Part shown: positions 16,954 to 24,778 of the stretch, piece by piece
How positions within the stretch are numbered: the first letter of the stretch is position 1
How the letters are laid out: the number at the start of each line of letters is the position of its first letter
Virus record (IMG/VR): IMGVR_UViG_3300047359_001620
Span: 1 to 24,778 of that record
Reading direction: 5' to 3' (one strand)
From: a virus
Length of the DNA: 24,778 bases
Made by a program: the position numbers and the translations under genes
Notes under the pieces: model-generated
Seen by the model: the letters and a program-made list of their open reading frames with translations, nothing else
Database searches by the model: none
Told to the model about the DNA's origin: nothing

Positions 16954-17107
16954 CCTTATTACCCTTCCCCTTTAGCTTTAGGTATATGCTAACACTAAGA
17001 TGTACAGCCGTCAATACGGCGCAGACTGTTGCTGCTACTAAATGTATAGTATCAAGCGTAAAACTTGCAAAAGTTCCCGCTAATCCCACAAAGGAGTCGC
17101 GATTCAT
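16937..17107 (-). CDS. Small membrane protein (56 residues), possible second holin or envelope peptide
   Basis: The ATG overlaps the upstream stop (ATGA) and has GAGGA 9 bases before it. Residues 21-44 (IHLVAATVCAVLTAVHLSVS then IYL) are a clear membrane segment; residues 6-18 are moderately hydrophobic; the end is basic (KLKGKGNKDDRSK). A short protein with a membrane helix and a charged tail could be a holin or antiholin, but this is not established. The frame runs through the overlap with the next gene, which supports it being real. Confidence 0.65.
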   Translation of the reverse strand: MNRDSFVGLAGTFASFTLDTIHLVAATVCAVLTAVHLSVSIYLKLKGKGNKDDRSK

Positions 17108-17493
17108 TTATCGGTTTCCTCTAGTGGGTCTTCCACCTCAACCTCACCAACTTGCACTAAATCTTCTGCAGGTTTTTCCGACTTAGCTTCTTTAGGATTA
17201 GGCGATTTTTTGCCCTTTTGCTTTGTTGCATACACTGCATTCGGATCTTTGTCTGCCTCCTGCTGTTGCGTTCCGAACAGACGATAAGACACCGGAGGTA
17301 AGCTCAACTTTTTTTTTAAATCTAAGAAAGATTCCTCTGAAAGCTCAGTAATCAAGTTGCCGTGTAACTTAATTAATATTTTTGCATCCTTGTCATCGTA
17401 TGCACCAAACCCACGCTCCTTGGATCCTACCATAGTTACATCGTAATTAGCCCCGTAATCGTATGGTACTCTATTGAATAATAAATACTTCAT
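17104..17493 (-). CDS. Small charged protein downstream of capsid gene
   Basis: 129 residues. The first 70 form a compact mixed domain (MKYLLFNRVPYDYGANYDVT, AKILIKLHGNLITELSEES). The last 55 are very rich in Lys, Glu and Pro (KQKGKKSPNPKEAKSEKP, EVEVEDPLEETDK) and probably unstructured. It begins 3 bases past the capsid-gene terminator, with no Shine-Dalgarno. It might be a head completion or decoration protein by position. No family is recognised. Confidence 0.6.
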   Translation of the reverse strand: MKYLLFNRVPYDYGANYDVTMVGSKERGFGAYDDKDAKILIKLHGNLITELSEESFLDLKKKLSLPPVSYRLFGTQQQEADKDPNAVYATKQKGKKSPNPKEAKSEKPAEDLVQVGEVEVEDPLEETDK

Positions 17494-17495
17494 AT

Positions 17496-17544
17496 ATAAA
17501 AAGGTCCCAGCCTTCCCCCCGATACTCAGAGGGAAGGAGGGACC
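17496..17544 (-). terminator. Rho-independent terminator after the capsid gene
   Basis: On the minus strand GGTCCC and CCTTCCC pair with GGGAAGG and GGGACC (13 base pairs with a small bulge, 13-base loop), followed by a run of five T (17498-17502) and AT-rich sequence. It sits between the capsid stop (17560) and the next ATG (17493), a place also used in T7 for the terminator after its capsid gene. The genes beyond it would be expressed by read-through. Confidence 0.85.
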
Positions 17545-17559
17545 ATGTCAGATTAACGA

Positions 17560-19455
17560 TTAAAGGTAAGACGACCAGTTAGTTGTAGCTGAATTGGCGT
17601 CAAAGTTCTCGATGATCAAGTGACGTGCAGGAACATCCATCATGGTTGTCCATTTTGTGGAGCGTAAGGAGAACTCAGTTTCCTTATGCGCCATACGACA
17701 CTTGTACAAGCGATCCGTGTCAGGATGTGGAGACTTACGGGTAACTGCATTAGTACCTGCAATTCCGATTTTCACATCCGACCAATCGATAAACCACATT
17801 GCGCGCATAACTTTTGCGGCAGTTGCGGAGCCCACGATTGCTTGAGCGGAGCGCTTTCCATCAGACTTAATGACTTTATCACCATCAGCAGGTCCGTCAC
17901 TCCCGAAGAGGCTGGACTGGTGATTGATGATGTCATCAAAGTAAGGATCATGGAATACTGCCAACTGACAACCAACTTCTGGAAGGTCGTACATGGAGTA
18001 GTTGAACAACAAGATACCATTGTGAGTGATCTGTTGATTGATCTGAGCGTGACGATCGAGTCCCCATCCGTAACGAGCTTGGTAGTATTTATTAAATACT
18101 TCAAAAAGCTTATTATAGGTGAAACGATCGGTCATGCAGTCAACTACGCTGATGCTTGATCCATCTTGCTCACGGTTGCGTTTCAAGTAGTAAATGTCAG
18201 CCTGCAGGGACTCAACAGTCAATGCAACTCCATTACCATTTTTGATACGTCCGCTTTCGCGAAGTAAAGAACGGATACCAAGCGCATTTGATTTATACTC
18301 AAGTGTGCAGTGGTCGTCCTCAGGGTCAGTGATGGCGGGAAGGTTCATGTAGGTTTCTGGAGTTTGATTCTCCGAGATAGCCTGGTTGAACCATGTTGCA
18401 CGCAACCATTGTTCCTGACTTGCCTTGGAAGCAATTTTGTTCTGCTCGGCCAAAGGCTGATAAACCATGGATTTAAGGTAAGGATTAACATCACCATTCA
18501 TGATCTTCTGCAAAGTTTCCTTATAGCATTGATCAACGGTGCGAGACTCACGAGTGGTTTGCAACCAGTTGACGATCAACTTAACGCTGAGGTCGGTGGG
18601 CTGATTACGGCACCATTCTTCAAAGTCATTTACATTGTTGGCGATCGTTTGGATAACACCTTTCTCGATTTCGTAGTCGAGTTTTCCAGCGAATCCAGAA
18701 CCTACATTGCCGCGACTCCCCCACTCAGCTGCAGAATAACCTGATGTGCCGTTTGAGTTTTCTTGCTTAAGAGCAGGACCAGTTGGACGAAGAGTTACCT
18801 TTGCTTTGGAGATTCCACCCGCACTTGCGTCTGCTGCACCAATGATTTTGAACTGAGATTCAATTGGGTCATTGCTCGCGTCCCAAGAGTTAGCAATTAC
18901 AAAACCGCCGGTTAAGAAGTAACGCTCGATATGCTCAATTGGGGAGGCCCAATCGGAAGCACCAAGGTTGACAGTGAGTTCCTGATCTCCACCACCTACT
19001 GTGTATCCGGAAGAAAGAGGGGAGTTAGCATCAGCAGCTTTACCAGCTTCGATTGCAAAGTACCCACTATTAATAACCGAACGCTGACGGCGTTGGATGT
19101 AGGGAAGGATAATCGACTGCTCGGAAATATTTACCTTATTGATCAAAGGCTTAATGTTTGTGATCGAGCTGTTAAGTAGTGCGACAAGTCCTCGCTCTTG
19201 AACCCCAAGCATTGCTGCTTCTGCTGAGCTTGCGATGACGCGAGCTAAGTCTATTTCCTTATTGGAAAGAGCTTCAAATTCCGCAGGGGTTAAACCCTTG
19301 ATGGAGGCGTTAGTAAGAGTACAACCAGTCGAGTCATCAACTTTAATGATGCGACCAAACCCGGCATCGCGGACAAGGTTCGACTGACTGATCGTGGTTG
19401 AACCCGGCTCAACGGCTTGCGAAGGTGCCGGCATGTTTGGATCTGATATAGCCAT
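17560..19455 (-). CDS. Major capsid protein
   Basis: 631 residues, directly after the acidic scaffold and preceded by a 153-base leader with its own conserved motif and followed by a terminator, the usual setting of a highly expressed capsid gene. The length is larger than many HK97-fold coats. The N-terminal 80 residues are helical (FEALSNKEIDLARVIASSAE). The middle carries NALGIRSLLRESGRIKNGNG, and the C-terminus is beta-rich (MWFIDWSDVKIGIAG, RSTKWTTMMDVPARHLIIEN). The assignment rests mainly on gene order and length. No clear family motif is seen. Confidence 0.75.
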   Translation of the reverse strand: MAISDPNMPAPSQAVEPGSTTISQSNLVRDAGFGRIIKVDDSTGCTLTNASIKGLTPAEFEALSNKEIDLARVIASSAEAAMLGVQERGLVALLNSSITNIKPLINKVNISEQSIILPYIQRRQRSVINSGYFAIEAGKAADANSPLSSGYTVGGGDQELTVNLGASDWASPIEHIERYFLTGGFVIANSWDASNDPIESQFKIIGAADASAGGISKAKVTLRPTGPALKQENSNGTSGYSAAEWGSRGNVGSGFAGKLDYEIEKGVIQTIANNVNDFEEWCRNQPTDLSVKLIVNWLQTTRESRTVDQCYKETLQKIMNGDVNPYLKSMVYQPLAEQNKIASKASQEQWLRATWFNQAISENQTPETYMNLPAITDPEDDHCTLEYKSNALGIRSLLRESGRIKNGNGVALTVESLQADIYYLKRNREQDGSSISVVDCMTDRFTYNKLFEVFNKYYQARYGWGLDRHAQINQQITHNGILLFNYSMYDLPEVGCQLAVFHDPYFDDIINHQSSLFGSDGPADGDKVIKSDGKRSAQAIVGSATAAKVMRAMWFIDWSDVKIGIAGTNAVTRKSPHPDTDRLYKCRMAHKETEFSLRSTKWTTMMDVPARHLIIENFDANSATTNWSSYL

Positions 19456-19608
19456 AATATGTTATTTAGGTTGTTAGTTACACATTTATTCGTGTAACAC
19501 CTATAATAACAGACTGAAGGCTAGTCGTGGGGAATTAGGATTATTTTTGTAAAAATAAAGCTATATCTGCAAAATTAGTATTTGTTTTTACTTTCCTAAA
19601 ATCGGATT
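19456..19608 (-). promoter_or_regulatory. 153-base leader before the capsid gene
   Basis: This is the longest non-coding gap. It holds motif copy C (19477-19498), an extended -10 like box TGTTATTAT on the minus strand (19503-19511), and a perfect AT palindrome TTATTTTTGTAAAAATAA (19541-19558), which has 8-base arms. No Shine-Dalgarno is obvious before the capsid ATG. The promoter reading is inference. Confidence 0.5.
19477..19498 (-). promoter_or_regulatory. Conserved motif, copy C (before capsid gene), inverted repeat
   Basis: On the plus strand GTTACAC and GTGTAAC are perfect inverted arms around an 8-base centre (ATTTATTC). The ATTCGTGT core is shared with copy B. It lies 21 bases before the capsid ATG. 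It could be a phage promoter, a dimer operator, or an RNA hairpin in the leader. Confidence 0.55.
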
Positions 19609-21000
19609 CTACATTCCTAAAACTGACTCAAAGGCACTCTTCTTTGGCTGGCTTGGAGTTTCTGCGGGCGAGTTTCCTGGTCTTGGCTTTGATGCAACCT
19701 TGGGTGGCACTGCTCTTTTCTTTACCTGTGGCTTTTGCGCTTTAGGTTTTTGCTGTACCTGCCTTGCGTAACCAGATTTCTCAAGCAATTGTCTTTGTTG
19801 ATTGAGAGACTCGTTTATGCGTTGATTAGCTCTCATGGTAAGAATAGCTAACAAATCCGCATCGTTCCATGTGTAGTATGGAGCCCTTTTGTTTTCAGGT
19901 AACCTAAAGTACCTCTCCCTTCTCATGAAGGTTTTTCCATCCTGCTGTGTTTGACCGCTCTGTATAAAGTTTTCCTGCTCGGTGTTGACCCACTGCAAAA
20001 GCTTGGCGTGTATCGGATTATTCTCATCGTAGCTTACCATACCTTGGGTTATATCAAGTAGTAGGTCGCCCGTGTGGTGCAACTCTGTTGTGAGGGTGTT
20101 TACTATCTGAAATTCCAATGGATTTGTCTCAGCAAAGTTCTTAATAGACTCCTCATCCTTAACATGATCAGAAAGTTCTTTAGGTATAGCATTAACAGAA
20201 TATTCCCGAAACTCTGCCTTGTGGCCCTGCACAACCGGTGCCTTGCGAGCTTTCTCTTGCTCCATTCTTGCACGCTCTTTTTCAGGTGCCTGCTTCTCCT
20301 CGATTCTACGCATCGCCTCATGAACATTACGCTCACGCTCCACCTTCTTGATTGTGAACTGATCAAAGTCAGGTCGATTTTTTTGAATAAAAGCCTGGTA
20401 GTCCTCATCTTCTGATAAGTCTACATGTGGATCATCTTGTATTCTTTTCTCAATATACTTCTTTGTCTTTTGGAAGTAGTCCTTAAACTCCTTATCTTTC
20501 CCGACATAACCATCTAAATTATCGGAAGCGAATTTTGCTAAATCATAAATATCTTTTTCTTCGGGCAATAATCCGTCCACAAACTCCTTATCCGGATCCT
20601 CCTCGGGAAACGCATATTGTGGAGCCACCTCGGGTTGATCAATATCGGGATCAACAACTTGTTTTACTTTTTTCTTCTTGGCGGCCTTGGGTTTTGGTTG
20701 ATCTTTTCCAGGCTCTTCAGCAATTTCTTCCTCAACCTCTCCCTCTGGCTCAACTTCTTCCTCGGACTCCTCTTCTTCAGCTACGGGCTCACGGTCAAGT
20801 TCGTCAATAGCTGCATTTAAAGTTATTGGCTCGCCTAAATCTTCTTCAGGCTCTTCAGGTTCAGGCTCTTCTGCTGCTTCAAAGAGAGCATTAAATAATG
20901 AATTTCCTTGCTCCTGGGCAGGCTGTTCCTGCTCCGCAACTTCTTCAGTTGCTACTTCTTCTACTTCTTGCTCTACCTGTTCTTCCTGTTCTTCGCTCAT
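19609..21000 (-). CDS. Capsid scaffolding protein
   Basis: 463 residues. The first 130 are extremely rich in Glu and Asp (VEEVATEEVAEQEQPAQEQ, EPEPEEPEEDLGEP), then come helical and coiled-coil regions (NVHEAMRRIEEKQAPEKERA), and the C-terminus is basic and Pro/Lys-rich (KPKAQKPQVKKRAVPPK), ending KSAFESVLGM. An acidic, helical body with a basic coat-binding tail is the classic scaffold plan, and it lies between portal and capsid. The ATG overlaps the portal stop (ATGA). Confidence 0.85.
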   Translation of the reverse strand: MSEEQEEQVEQEVEEVATEEVAEQEQPAQEQGNSLFNALFEAAEEPEPEEPEEDLGEPITLNAAIDELDREPVAEEEESEEEVEPEGEVEEEIAEEPGKDQPKPKAAKKKKVKQVVDPDIDQPEVAPQYAFPEEDPDKEFVDGLLPEEKDIYDLAKFASDNLDGYVGKDKEFKDYFQKTKKYIEKRIQDDPHVDLSEDEDYQAFIQKNRPDFDQFTIKKVERERNVHEAMRRIEEKQAPEKERARMEQEKARKAPVVQGHKAEFREYSVNAIPKELSDHVKDEESIKNFAETNPLEFQIVNTLTTELHHTGDLLLDITQGMVSYDENNPIHAKLLQWVNTEQENFIQSGQTQQDGKTFMRRERYFRLPENKRAPYYTWNDADLLAILTMRANQRINESLNQQRQLLEKSGYARQVQQKPKAQKPQVKKRAVPPKVASKPRPGNSPAETPSQPKKSAFESVLGM

Positions 21001-23264
21001 AACTGTACTTGTTGTTCTGGACTTGTTTGTGGTTGTTGCTCTGGTTCCATTGATGGTGCCCCCGGAGGTGCTTCAGGTGACTCACTAGCTCCTGCTTGTT
21101 GCGCAACCTGCATTAACTGCTGAACTGCCTGTATAACCTGGGGCCACTGCTCCTTGAGTTGTGAAATGAATTGCTCGTTCTGCATGTCACCTATCTCTTG
21201 CTCTTGATCTGCTTCATCTGTATCTAGTCTCAGATCGTGTGCTCCTGATAGGCGGAATATCTCATTTAAGAATGTGAATATGCGATCCTTGCCAAGGGCT
21301 TGCGGGATACCTTCTACCTGCATCAAGCCTTGCAATGTTTGACTTAAAACCTGCGCAGACTGCGTGTCCCTTGCTCTTTCTGCACCATCCCTGCTTGTGA
21401 ATAAATACTCATGTATCAGGTTAGCCGGATCGCCAATGACATTACGTGCACTTGCTTCCGTTATTCCTTCCACCTCGGACTCAAAGCCTGCTTCCCTGAT
21501 TACTCTATCGGTATACCTTTGGCTAATCGGCACAGTAAACTTATCAGATGAACAAGATACCAAATGCTCGTAGAATAGCTTTTTTGCCGCAGCCCGCATA
21601 TCATCAATCCCCTCGGAAATAAATGAGTATATACTGTTTGTCGTATTTGCTATTTCGGCAACCTCTGTGGCACTAATCTCCCGAGGGGCGGGCTGACCAA
21701 GCTCCTGTGGAGACAAGATCAGCAACCGCTCGACGAGATTAAGCAACTGGAGGATTGCTTGGATTGACTGATTGATTCCAGCCGAAAGTTCCTTTTGTAC
21801 ATCTACAATTTGTATGAAATTGTTATTATTTATGCCTAAGTCTGCCGCTTTTTGACCTGAGTAAAATAGTGCTTTTGGTTTTGCGTAGAATGAGTCCTCA
21901 GCAAGTGCATCCTTGATATACTCTTTGACATCATCATCCAGTGCATCCTGATCGATGCAAAATATCTTCATCATGCTGACCTTCATGTCGTGAAGCATTT
22001 TGGTCATGATATTTGAAAGCTGATCCTGGAACGGCATGATCTCATGAGCTACCGATATATTTGCCATGCGATCATCGTTCTCATTAATTCCGCCGTATAT
22101 AGCAGGGAGTGATGGTAGATACTCTGCGTAAATAACTGTCTCATCACTTGCGACAGTAAGCTTGAGCCAAACATCGTGCGGATAATCTCCGAGGCCATCT
22201 CTTTTGGGATTTACCTTCATGCACATATTGGTGACGAACATCCCCTTGTCCTCGTCCTCAGATGAATAAACACCTACATTTTGTGTTCTTTCATTATGAA
22301 ACGGGTACTGATCTTGCGTCTTTGGAAACGACATGTTGTCGCTAAAGTAGTAATTAAAAAACTCAGCATAATCAGAGTAAAGAGAGTGCAAAGAGTTAGT
22401 GAAACTTATCTCATCTGAGTTCCATGTGGATGGGCTATTCTTAATGTCTCCGTATCTAACAATATCCCAGTACCCGATCCACTCTGGACCTTGATTAATG
22501 TTTAGGTCATGCAGGGGCTTTGATTGATCCCACACAACTCTTGTTGGATGAGGAGTCTTTAGTTTTACCCCCGACATCTCCGAGTAAGAAGATAAATCCT
22601 TTTCACCTGTCACGGGATCGGTGGTCTCTCTCCACTGTATGTCCTCCGTCCATGAGGTTTCAGGAAATGCAATAGAATGACCATACATAAACATTTGCCT
22701 GATAATCTGCTCCCACAAGTGACGATAACCAAACTGATCGGTCATCATTTCAACCCTCTGGGAAAGCACATCTGCGCGCACCTTGTCCTCTAATTGAGTG
22801 CTCCTTGGTTCATATTTGAAGTAAGGGTAAAGATTGCTAAACCTATGCACCTGCGCGGCAACCCTTCTTGTAACATAAGACCTGATTAAATTTACACTTA
22901 CCTCATAGAGTCTGAGTGTATTGATATTCTTCAGGTTACCTTCATCATCATACTCGCAAAACTCATCAGACTTGCTTACGCTAGAAAGATCCTCCTGGCA
23001 TTGCTCAATGGAAATTTTGCCCTGTGCATACTGTAATAACGGAATGGTCGCTTTATTGATAGGATTGCTGTCCCACGCAATATCTACGGACATATAAAGT
23101 TTTGCGTGTTTTGTTGAAAACCTTATCCCCTCTATGATTCTCGACTGAACCATGTCTTGGAACTTTTCTCGGGTTTCCGCATCCTTACCCTCTTCCGCAG
23201 TGAATATTTCCCTTAGGCGTGCTTGGGTGCAACCGTATCTCTCCAGTATGTCTAAATTAACCAT
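20997..23264 (-). CDS. Portal protein
   Basis: 755 residues, placed between the terminase-side genes and the scaffold. The N-terminal half has a helical start and the region RQMFMYGHSIAFPETSWTED near residues 185-210, typical of portals that carry a conserved aromatic/charged wing. The middle contains an ordered helical bundle region (INQSIQAILQLLNLVERLLI). The last 60 residues are Gln/Pro/Glu-rich and probably disordered (QAVQQLMQVAQQAGASESPE). The length is in the range of podovirus portals of the P22 and N4 classes. GGAG lies upstream of the ATG and the start follows the previous stop by one base. Confidence 0.8.
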   Translation of the reverse strand: MVNLDILERYGCTQARLREIFTAEEGKDAETREKFQDMVQSRIIEGIRFSTKHAKLYMSVDIAWDSNPINKATIPLLQYAQGKISIEQCQEDLSSVSKSDEFCEYDDEGNLKNINTLRLYEVSVNLIRSYVTRRVAAQVHRFSNLYPYFKYEPRSTQLEDKVRADVLSQRVEMMTDQFGYRHLWEQIIRQMFMYGHSIAFPETSWTEDIQWRETTDPVTGEKDLSSYSEMSGVKLKTPHPTRVVWDQSKPLHDLNINQGPEWIGYWDIVRYGDIKNSPSTWNSDEISFTNSLHSLYSDYAEFFNYYFSDNMSFPKTQDQYPFHNERTQNVGVYSSEDEDKGMFVTNMCMKVNPKRDGLGDYPHDVWLKLTVASDETVIYAEYLPSLPAIYGGINENDDRMANISVAHEIMPFQDQLSNIMTKMLHDMKVSMMKIFCIDQDALDDDVKEYIKDALAEDSFYAKPKALFYSGQKAADLGINNNNFIQIVDVQKELSAGINQSIQAILQLLNLVERLLILSPQELGQPAPREISATEVAEIANTTNSIYSFISEGIDDMRAAAKKLFYEHLVSCSSDKFTVPISQRYTDRVIREAGFESEVEGITEASARNVIGDPANLIHEYLFTSRDGAERARDTQSAQVLSQTLQGLMQVEGIPQALGKDRIFTFLNEIFRLSGAHDLRLDTDEADQEQEIGDMQNEQFISQLKEQWPQVIQAVQQLMQVAQQAGASESPEAPPGAPSMEPEQQPQTSPEQQVQL

Positions 23265-23265
23265 T

Positions 23266-23592
23266 TTATTTCTCCGTAAAATCGAATATGTTTTTTATTG
23301 GGTCAGGTACCCAGTTCTGCATAAATTGACCCTCGATCACGGAAAGCAATATACATGCTGACATGGGAAGAGGTTTTGTTTTGTTTATCTTCAAATCAAG
23401 ATTATCGACTCCTATGAGCGTGCCTAGCTCCGCATAAGTCATGCGCAGGAACGAGCACATCCGCTCTACCCTTTTTTTATCCCAGATCTTAGGAAGTCCA
23501 AGGCGCGCGTAGTGACACTTGATAAGAACTGAAGCAGTTGTCTCATCATCACTCTTCCTCTTCTTCGTCTTCCCCTTCTTCTGGGCTTTCAT
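23266..23592 (-). CDS. Small protein with possible helix-turn-helix region
   Basis: 108 residues. The N-terminus is strongly basic (MKAQKKGKTKKRKSDDE). Residues about 46-90 (MCSFLRMTYAELGTLIGVDN, then LPMSACILLSVIEGQF) resemble a Cro/C1-type helix-turn-helix in spacing, so DNA binding, for instance as a small terminase subunit or regulator, is possible. Sitting next to the large terminase makes a small-terminase role worth testing, but the match is weak. The start overlaps the upstream gene by 44 bases. Confidence 0.6.
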   Translation of the reverse strand: MKAQKKGKTKKRKSDDETTASVLIKCHYARLGLPKIWDKKRVERMCSFLRMTYAELGTLIGVDNLDLKINKTKPLPMSACILLSVIEGQFMQNWVPDPIKNIFDFTEK

Positions 23593-23758
23593 CGCTTTCT
23601 AATGAGGTGATTGAGATGATATTCTCCAAAGGCATGGCTGCGCGGTTTTCCGATAATTCACTTATCGAAAGTTCTGCAGTTACCTTAACCTTATCCCCCA
23701 CAGACATTCCCTCAAAATCCTCCAATAGCTCTGGATTATTCTTAAGGTCTATTGACAT
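23549..23758 (-). CDS. Small acidic protein
   Basis: 69 residues from ATG at 23756-23758. GGAAAG lies just before it, whereas an upstream ATG (23770) and a TTG (23806) have poorer sites, so this start is preferred. It begins MSIDLKNNPELLEDFEGMSV and has a KVKVTAELSISEL strand region and a highly acidic end (SDESPEEGEDEEEEE). No family is recognised. It lies between terminase and portal genes, a place often used for small packaging or head-maturation proteins. Confidence 0.6.
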   Translation of the reverse strand: MSIDLKNNPELLEDFEGMSVGDKVKVTAELSISELSENRAAMPLENIISITSLESDESPEEGEDEEEEE

Positions 23759-23802
23759 AATGCTTTCCATAAAGTGTAACTTAGGATTTATTGTAACTAA
23801 AA

Positions 23803-24778
23803 TCAAGTCCCTAATTCAATGATCTCGGAACCGCTTGTTCTTCCTACATCTATATAGTGGGTTGATTCGTGATAAATTATTGGATAACTCATTGCATCAA
23901 AGGCATGTATGTAAACACTTCTCCTGGGTTTAAAGGCAACATTAGGGTCATATGTTTTGCCAGGTTTCTCTGAAACAAGGTTGCGAAACATCTTTGAACA
24001 ATTCACGCAAGGTACGGACATTACAAACTCCTCGGAACTAAGTTTCGCTATCATCAACCTCACCCTCGCTTCAACCGATCCACTAAACTTGGGTGCTGCT
24101 TTCATGCGTATTGGCTCGAGCTTAAAAGTATCGCTCTTTGCTTTGGATATTTCCTCAATGTCCCTTACATCATAGGAGCCCGTCTTCGCCCTATATTGAT
24201 TAAATGCAGAGTTATCGGAGATGTGTATAAACTTAAACTTATGCTTCATCCTTCGATTCCAATACGCCATCTTGCGCATAATCATTGGGATAAGAGTTGT
24301 GTAGGGTAGCTTCTTATTGATTACCACAAACTCATCGAATACACTCCATATTGTTTTGTCCGCACCAGGCAATGCCTGCATGAAGATTACGGCATTATTG
24401 ACAGAACCCGGATCCCAACCGCATATTATCGGATATTTAGTGGATGGCAGTATTCCGCTTTTGGCATCTCCCCGCAAGTGTAGTGTTTTATTAAAGTAGG
24501 GGCCGAATATCGCATCCCCCGCAGGGCGATCAATCCACTCACCTCTTACCATCCGAGCCTCCTCAACGGGATCGGACTTAACTGCTTCAAGAATCCTATC
24601 GTAATAACCCAATGGTAGGTTATCTACATTCTCTTTAATTGGTACATGGTAGGTGGAATAGTCGTTATTCCAATTTCCGTCCTTGTCATAGGGCTCCTCA
24701 AAAAATCTTTTATACACCCAATGACTCGGTCCATCGGGGTTGCAGGCGGCAAGATACTGTTGCGGGCCGTGGATTCCT
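23803..24778 (-). CDS. terL: Terminase large subunit (partial; N-terminal ATPase beyond window)
   Basis: The frame is open to the right edge and about 324 C-terminal residues are visible. The start at the window edge reads AACNPDGPSHWVYKRFF, the coupling motif that follows the ATPase in this family. The nuclease domain is intact: GWDPGS, ISDNSA and IHAFDAMSYP supply the three acidic metal ligands (Asp codons near 24412, 24214 and 23896). It drives DNA packaging by cutting and translocating phage DNA into the procapsid through the portal. The GTG at 24715-24717 is internal, not the real start. Two Cys (CVNC) lie before the last Asp. Confidence 0.95.
   Translation of the reverse strand, partial: GIHGPQQYLAACNPDGPSHWVYKRFFEEPYDKDGNWNNDYSTYHVPIKENVDNLPLGYYDRILEAVKSDPVEEARMVRGEWIDRPAGDAIFGPYFNKTLHLRGDAKSGILPSTKYPIICGWDPGSVNNAVIFMQALPGADKTIWSVFDEFVVINKKLPYTTLIPMIMRKMAYWNRRMKHKFKFIHISDNSAFNQYRAKTGSYDVRDIEEISKAKSDTFKLEPIRMKAAPKFSGSVEARVRLMIAKLSSEEFVMSVPCVNCSKMFRNLVSEKPGKTYDPNVAFKPRRSVYIHAFDAMSYPIIYHESTHYIDVGRTSGSEIIELGT

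Noticed and set aside
17104-17560. Programmed frameshift extension of the capsid protein into the next gene
   Set aside because: A strong terminator and 66 bases separate the two frames, and no slippery sequence was seen at the capsid stop.
17686-18744. Plus-strand open frames inside the capsid gene
   Set aside because: They lie opposite a long coding frame, have no recognisable sequence or start signals, and conflict with the one-strand operon.
19541-19558. AT palindrome as a terminator for the scaffold gene
   Set aside because: The 8-base arms are all A/T with a 2-base centre, so a stable RNA hairpin is unlikely; it remains only a noted palindrome.
23549-23806. TTG start at 23806 giving an 85-residue version of the acidic protein
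   Set aside because: It lacks a ribosome site; the ATG at 23758 has GGAAAG close upstream. It cannot be fully excluded because the TTG version overlaps the terminase stop as coupled genes do.
1-24778. tRNA or other RNA genes
   Set aside because: No cloverleaf or other recognised RNA pattern was noticed by eye; gaps are too short except the 153-base leader.

Overview
The window is one late-gene block of a tailed double-stranded DNA phage or prophage. All 24 genes I can support lie on the minus strand, so the block is transcribed from the right edge to the left. Most neighbouring genes overlap by 1 to 4 bases (ATGA, GTGA, TAATG or TGATG junctions), as in a tightly packed phage operon. A tail-tube/nozzle-like protein and a possible head-tail adaptor are present. 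No tape measure, sheath or baseplate genes are seen. This suggests a short-tailed (podovirus-like) virion. The moderate-to-low GC by eye and the fibre types resemble phages of aquatic, probably marine, bacteria, but the host cannot be named from this sequence.

Right part (24778 to about 17500), packaging and head: the C-terminal half of the large terminase (cut by the window edge), a small acidic protein, a small possible helix-turn-helix protein, a 755-residue portal, a very acidic scaffold protein, and a 631-residue major capsid protein preceded by a 153-base leader. A strong rho-independent terminator follows the capsid gene.

Middle part (about 17500 to 11500): a small charged protein, a short membrane protein, three virion/fibre-like proteins (one with a concanavalin-like lectin pattern), a long coiled-coil fibre, a holin-like membrane protein, and a probable head-tail adaptor.

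Left part (about 11500 to 1): a 1189-residue fibre with repeated modules, an 888-residue tail-tube/nozzle-like protein, then a run of small adaptor and fibre proteins. Three of these begin with the N-terminal fold seen in phage receptor-binding proteins such as the Bordetella phage major tropism determinant. A 749-residue fibre and a collagen-like fibre that runs off the left edge complete it. More than half of the window encodes proteins that look built for attachment to a host surface.

The most notable non-coding signal is a conserved 22-24 base motif in three of the few real intergenic gaps: before the capsid gene, before the 189-residue adaptor gene, and before the collagen-like fibre. 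It may be a phage promoter or an operator. No RNA genes, integrase, insertion sequence, CRISPR array, reverse transcriptase or endolysin were found.
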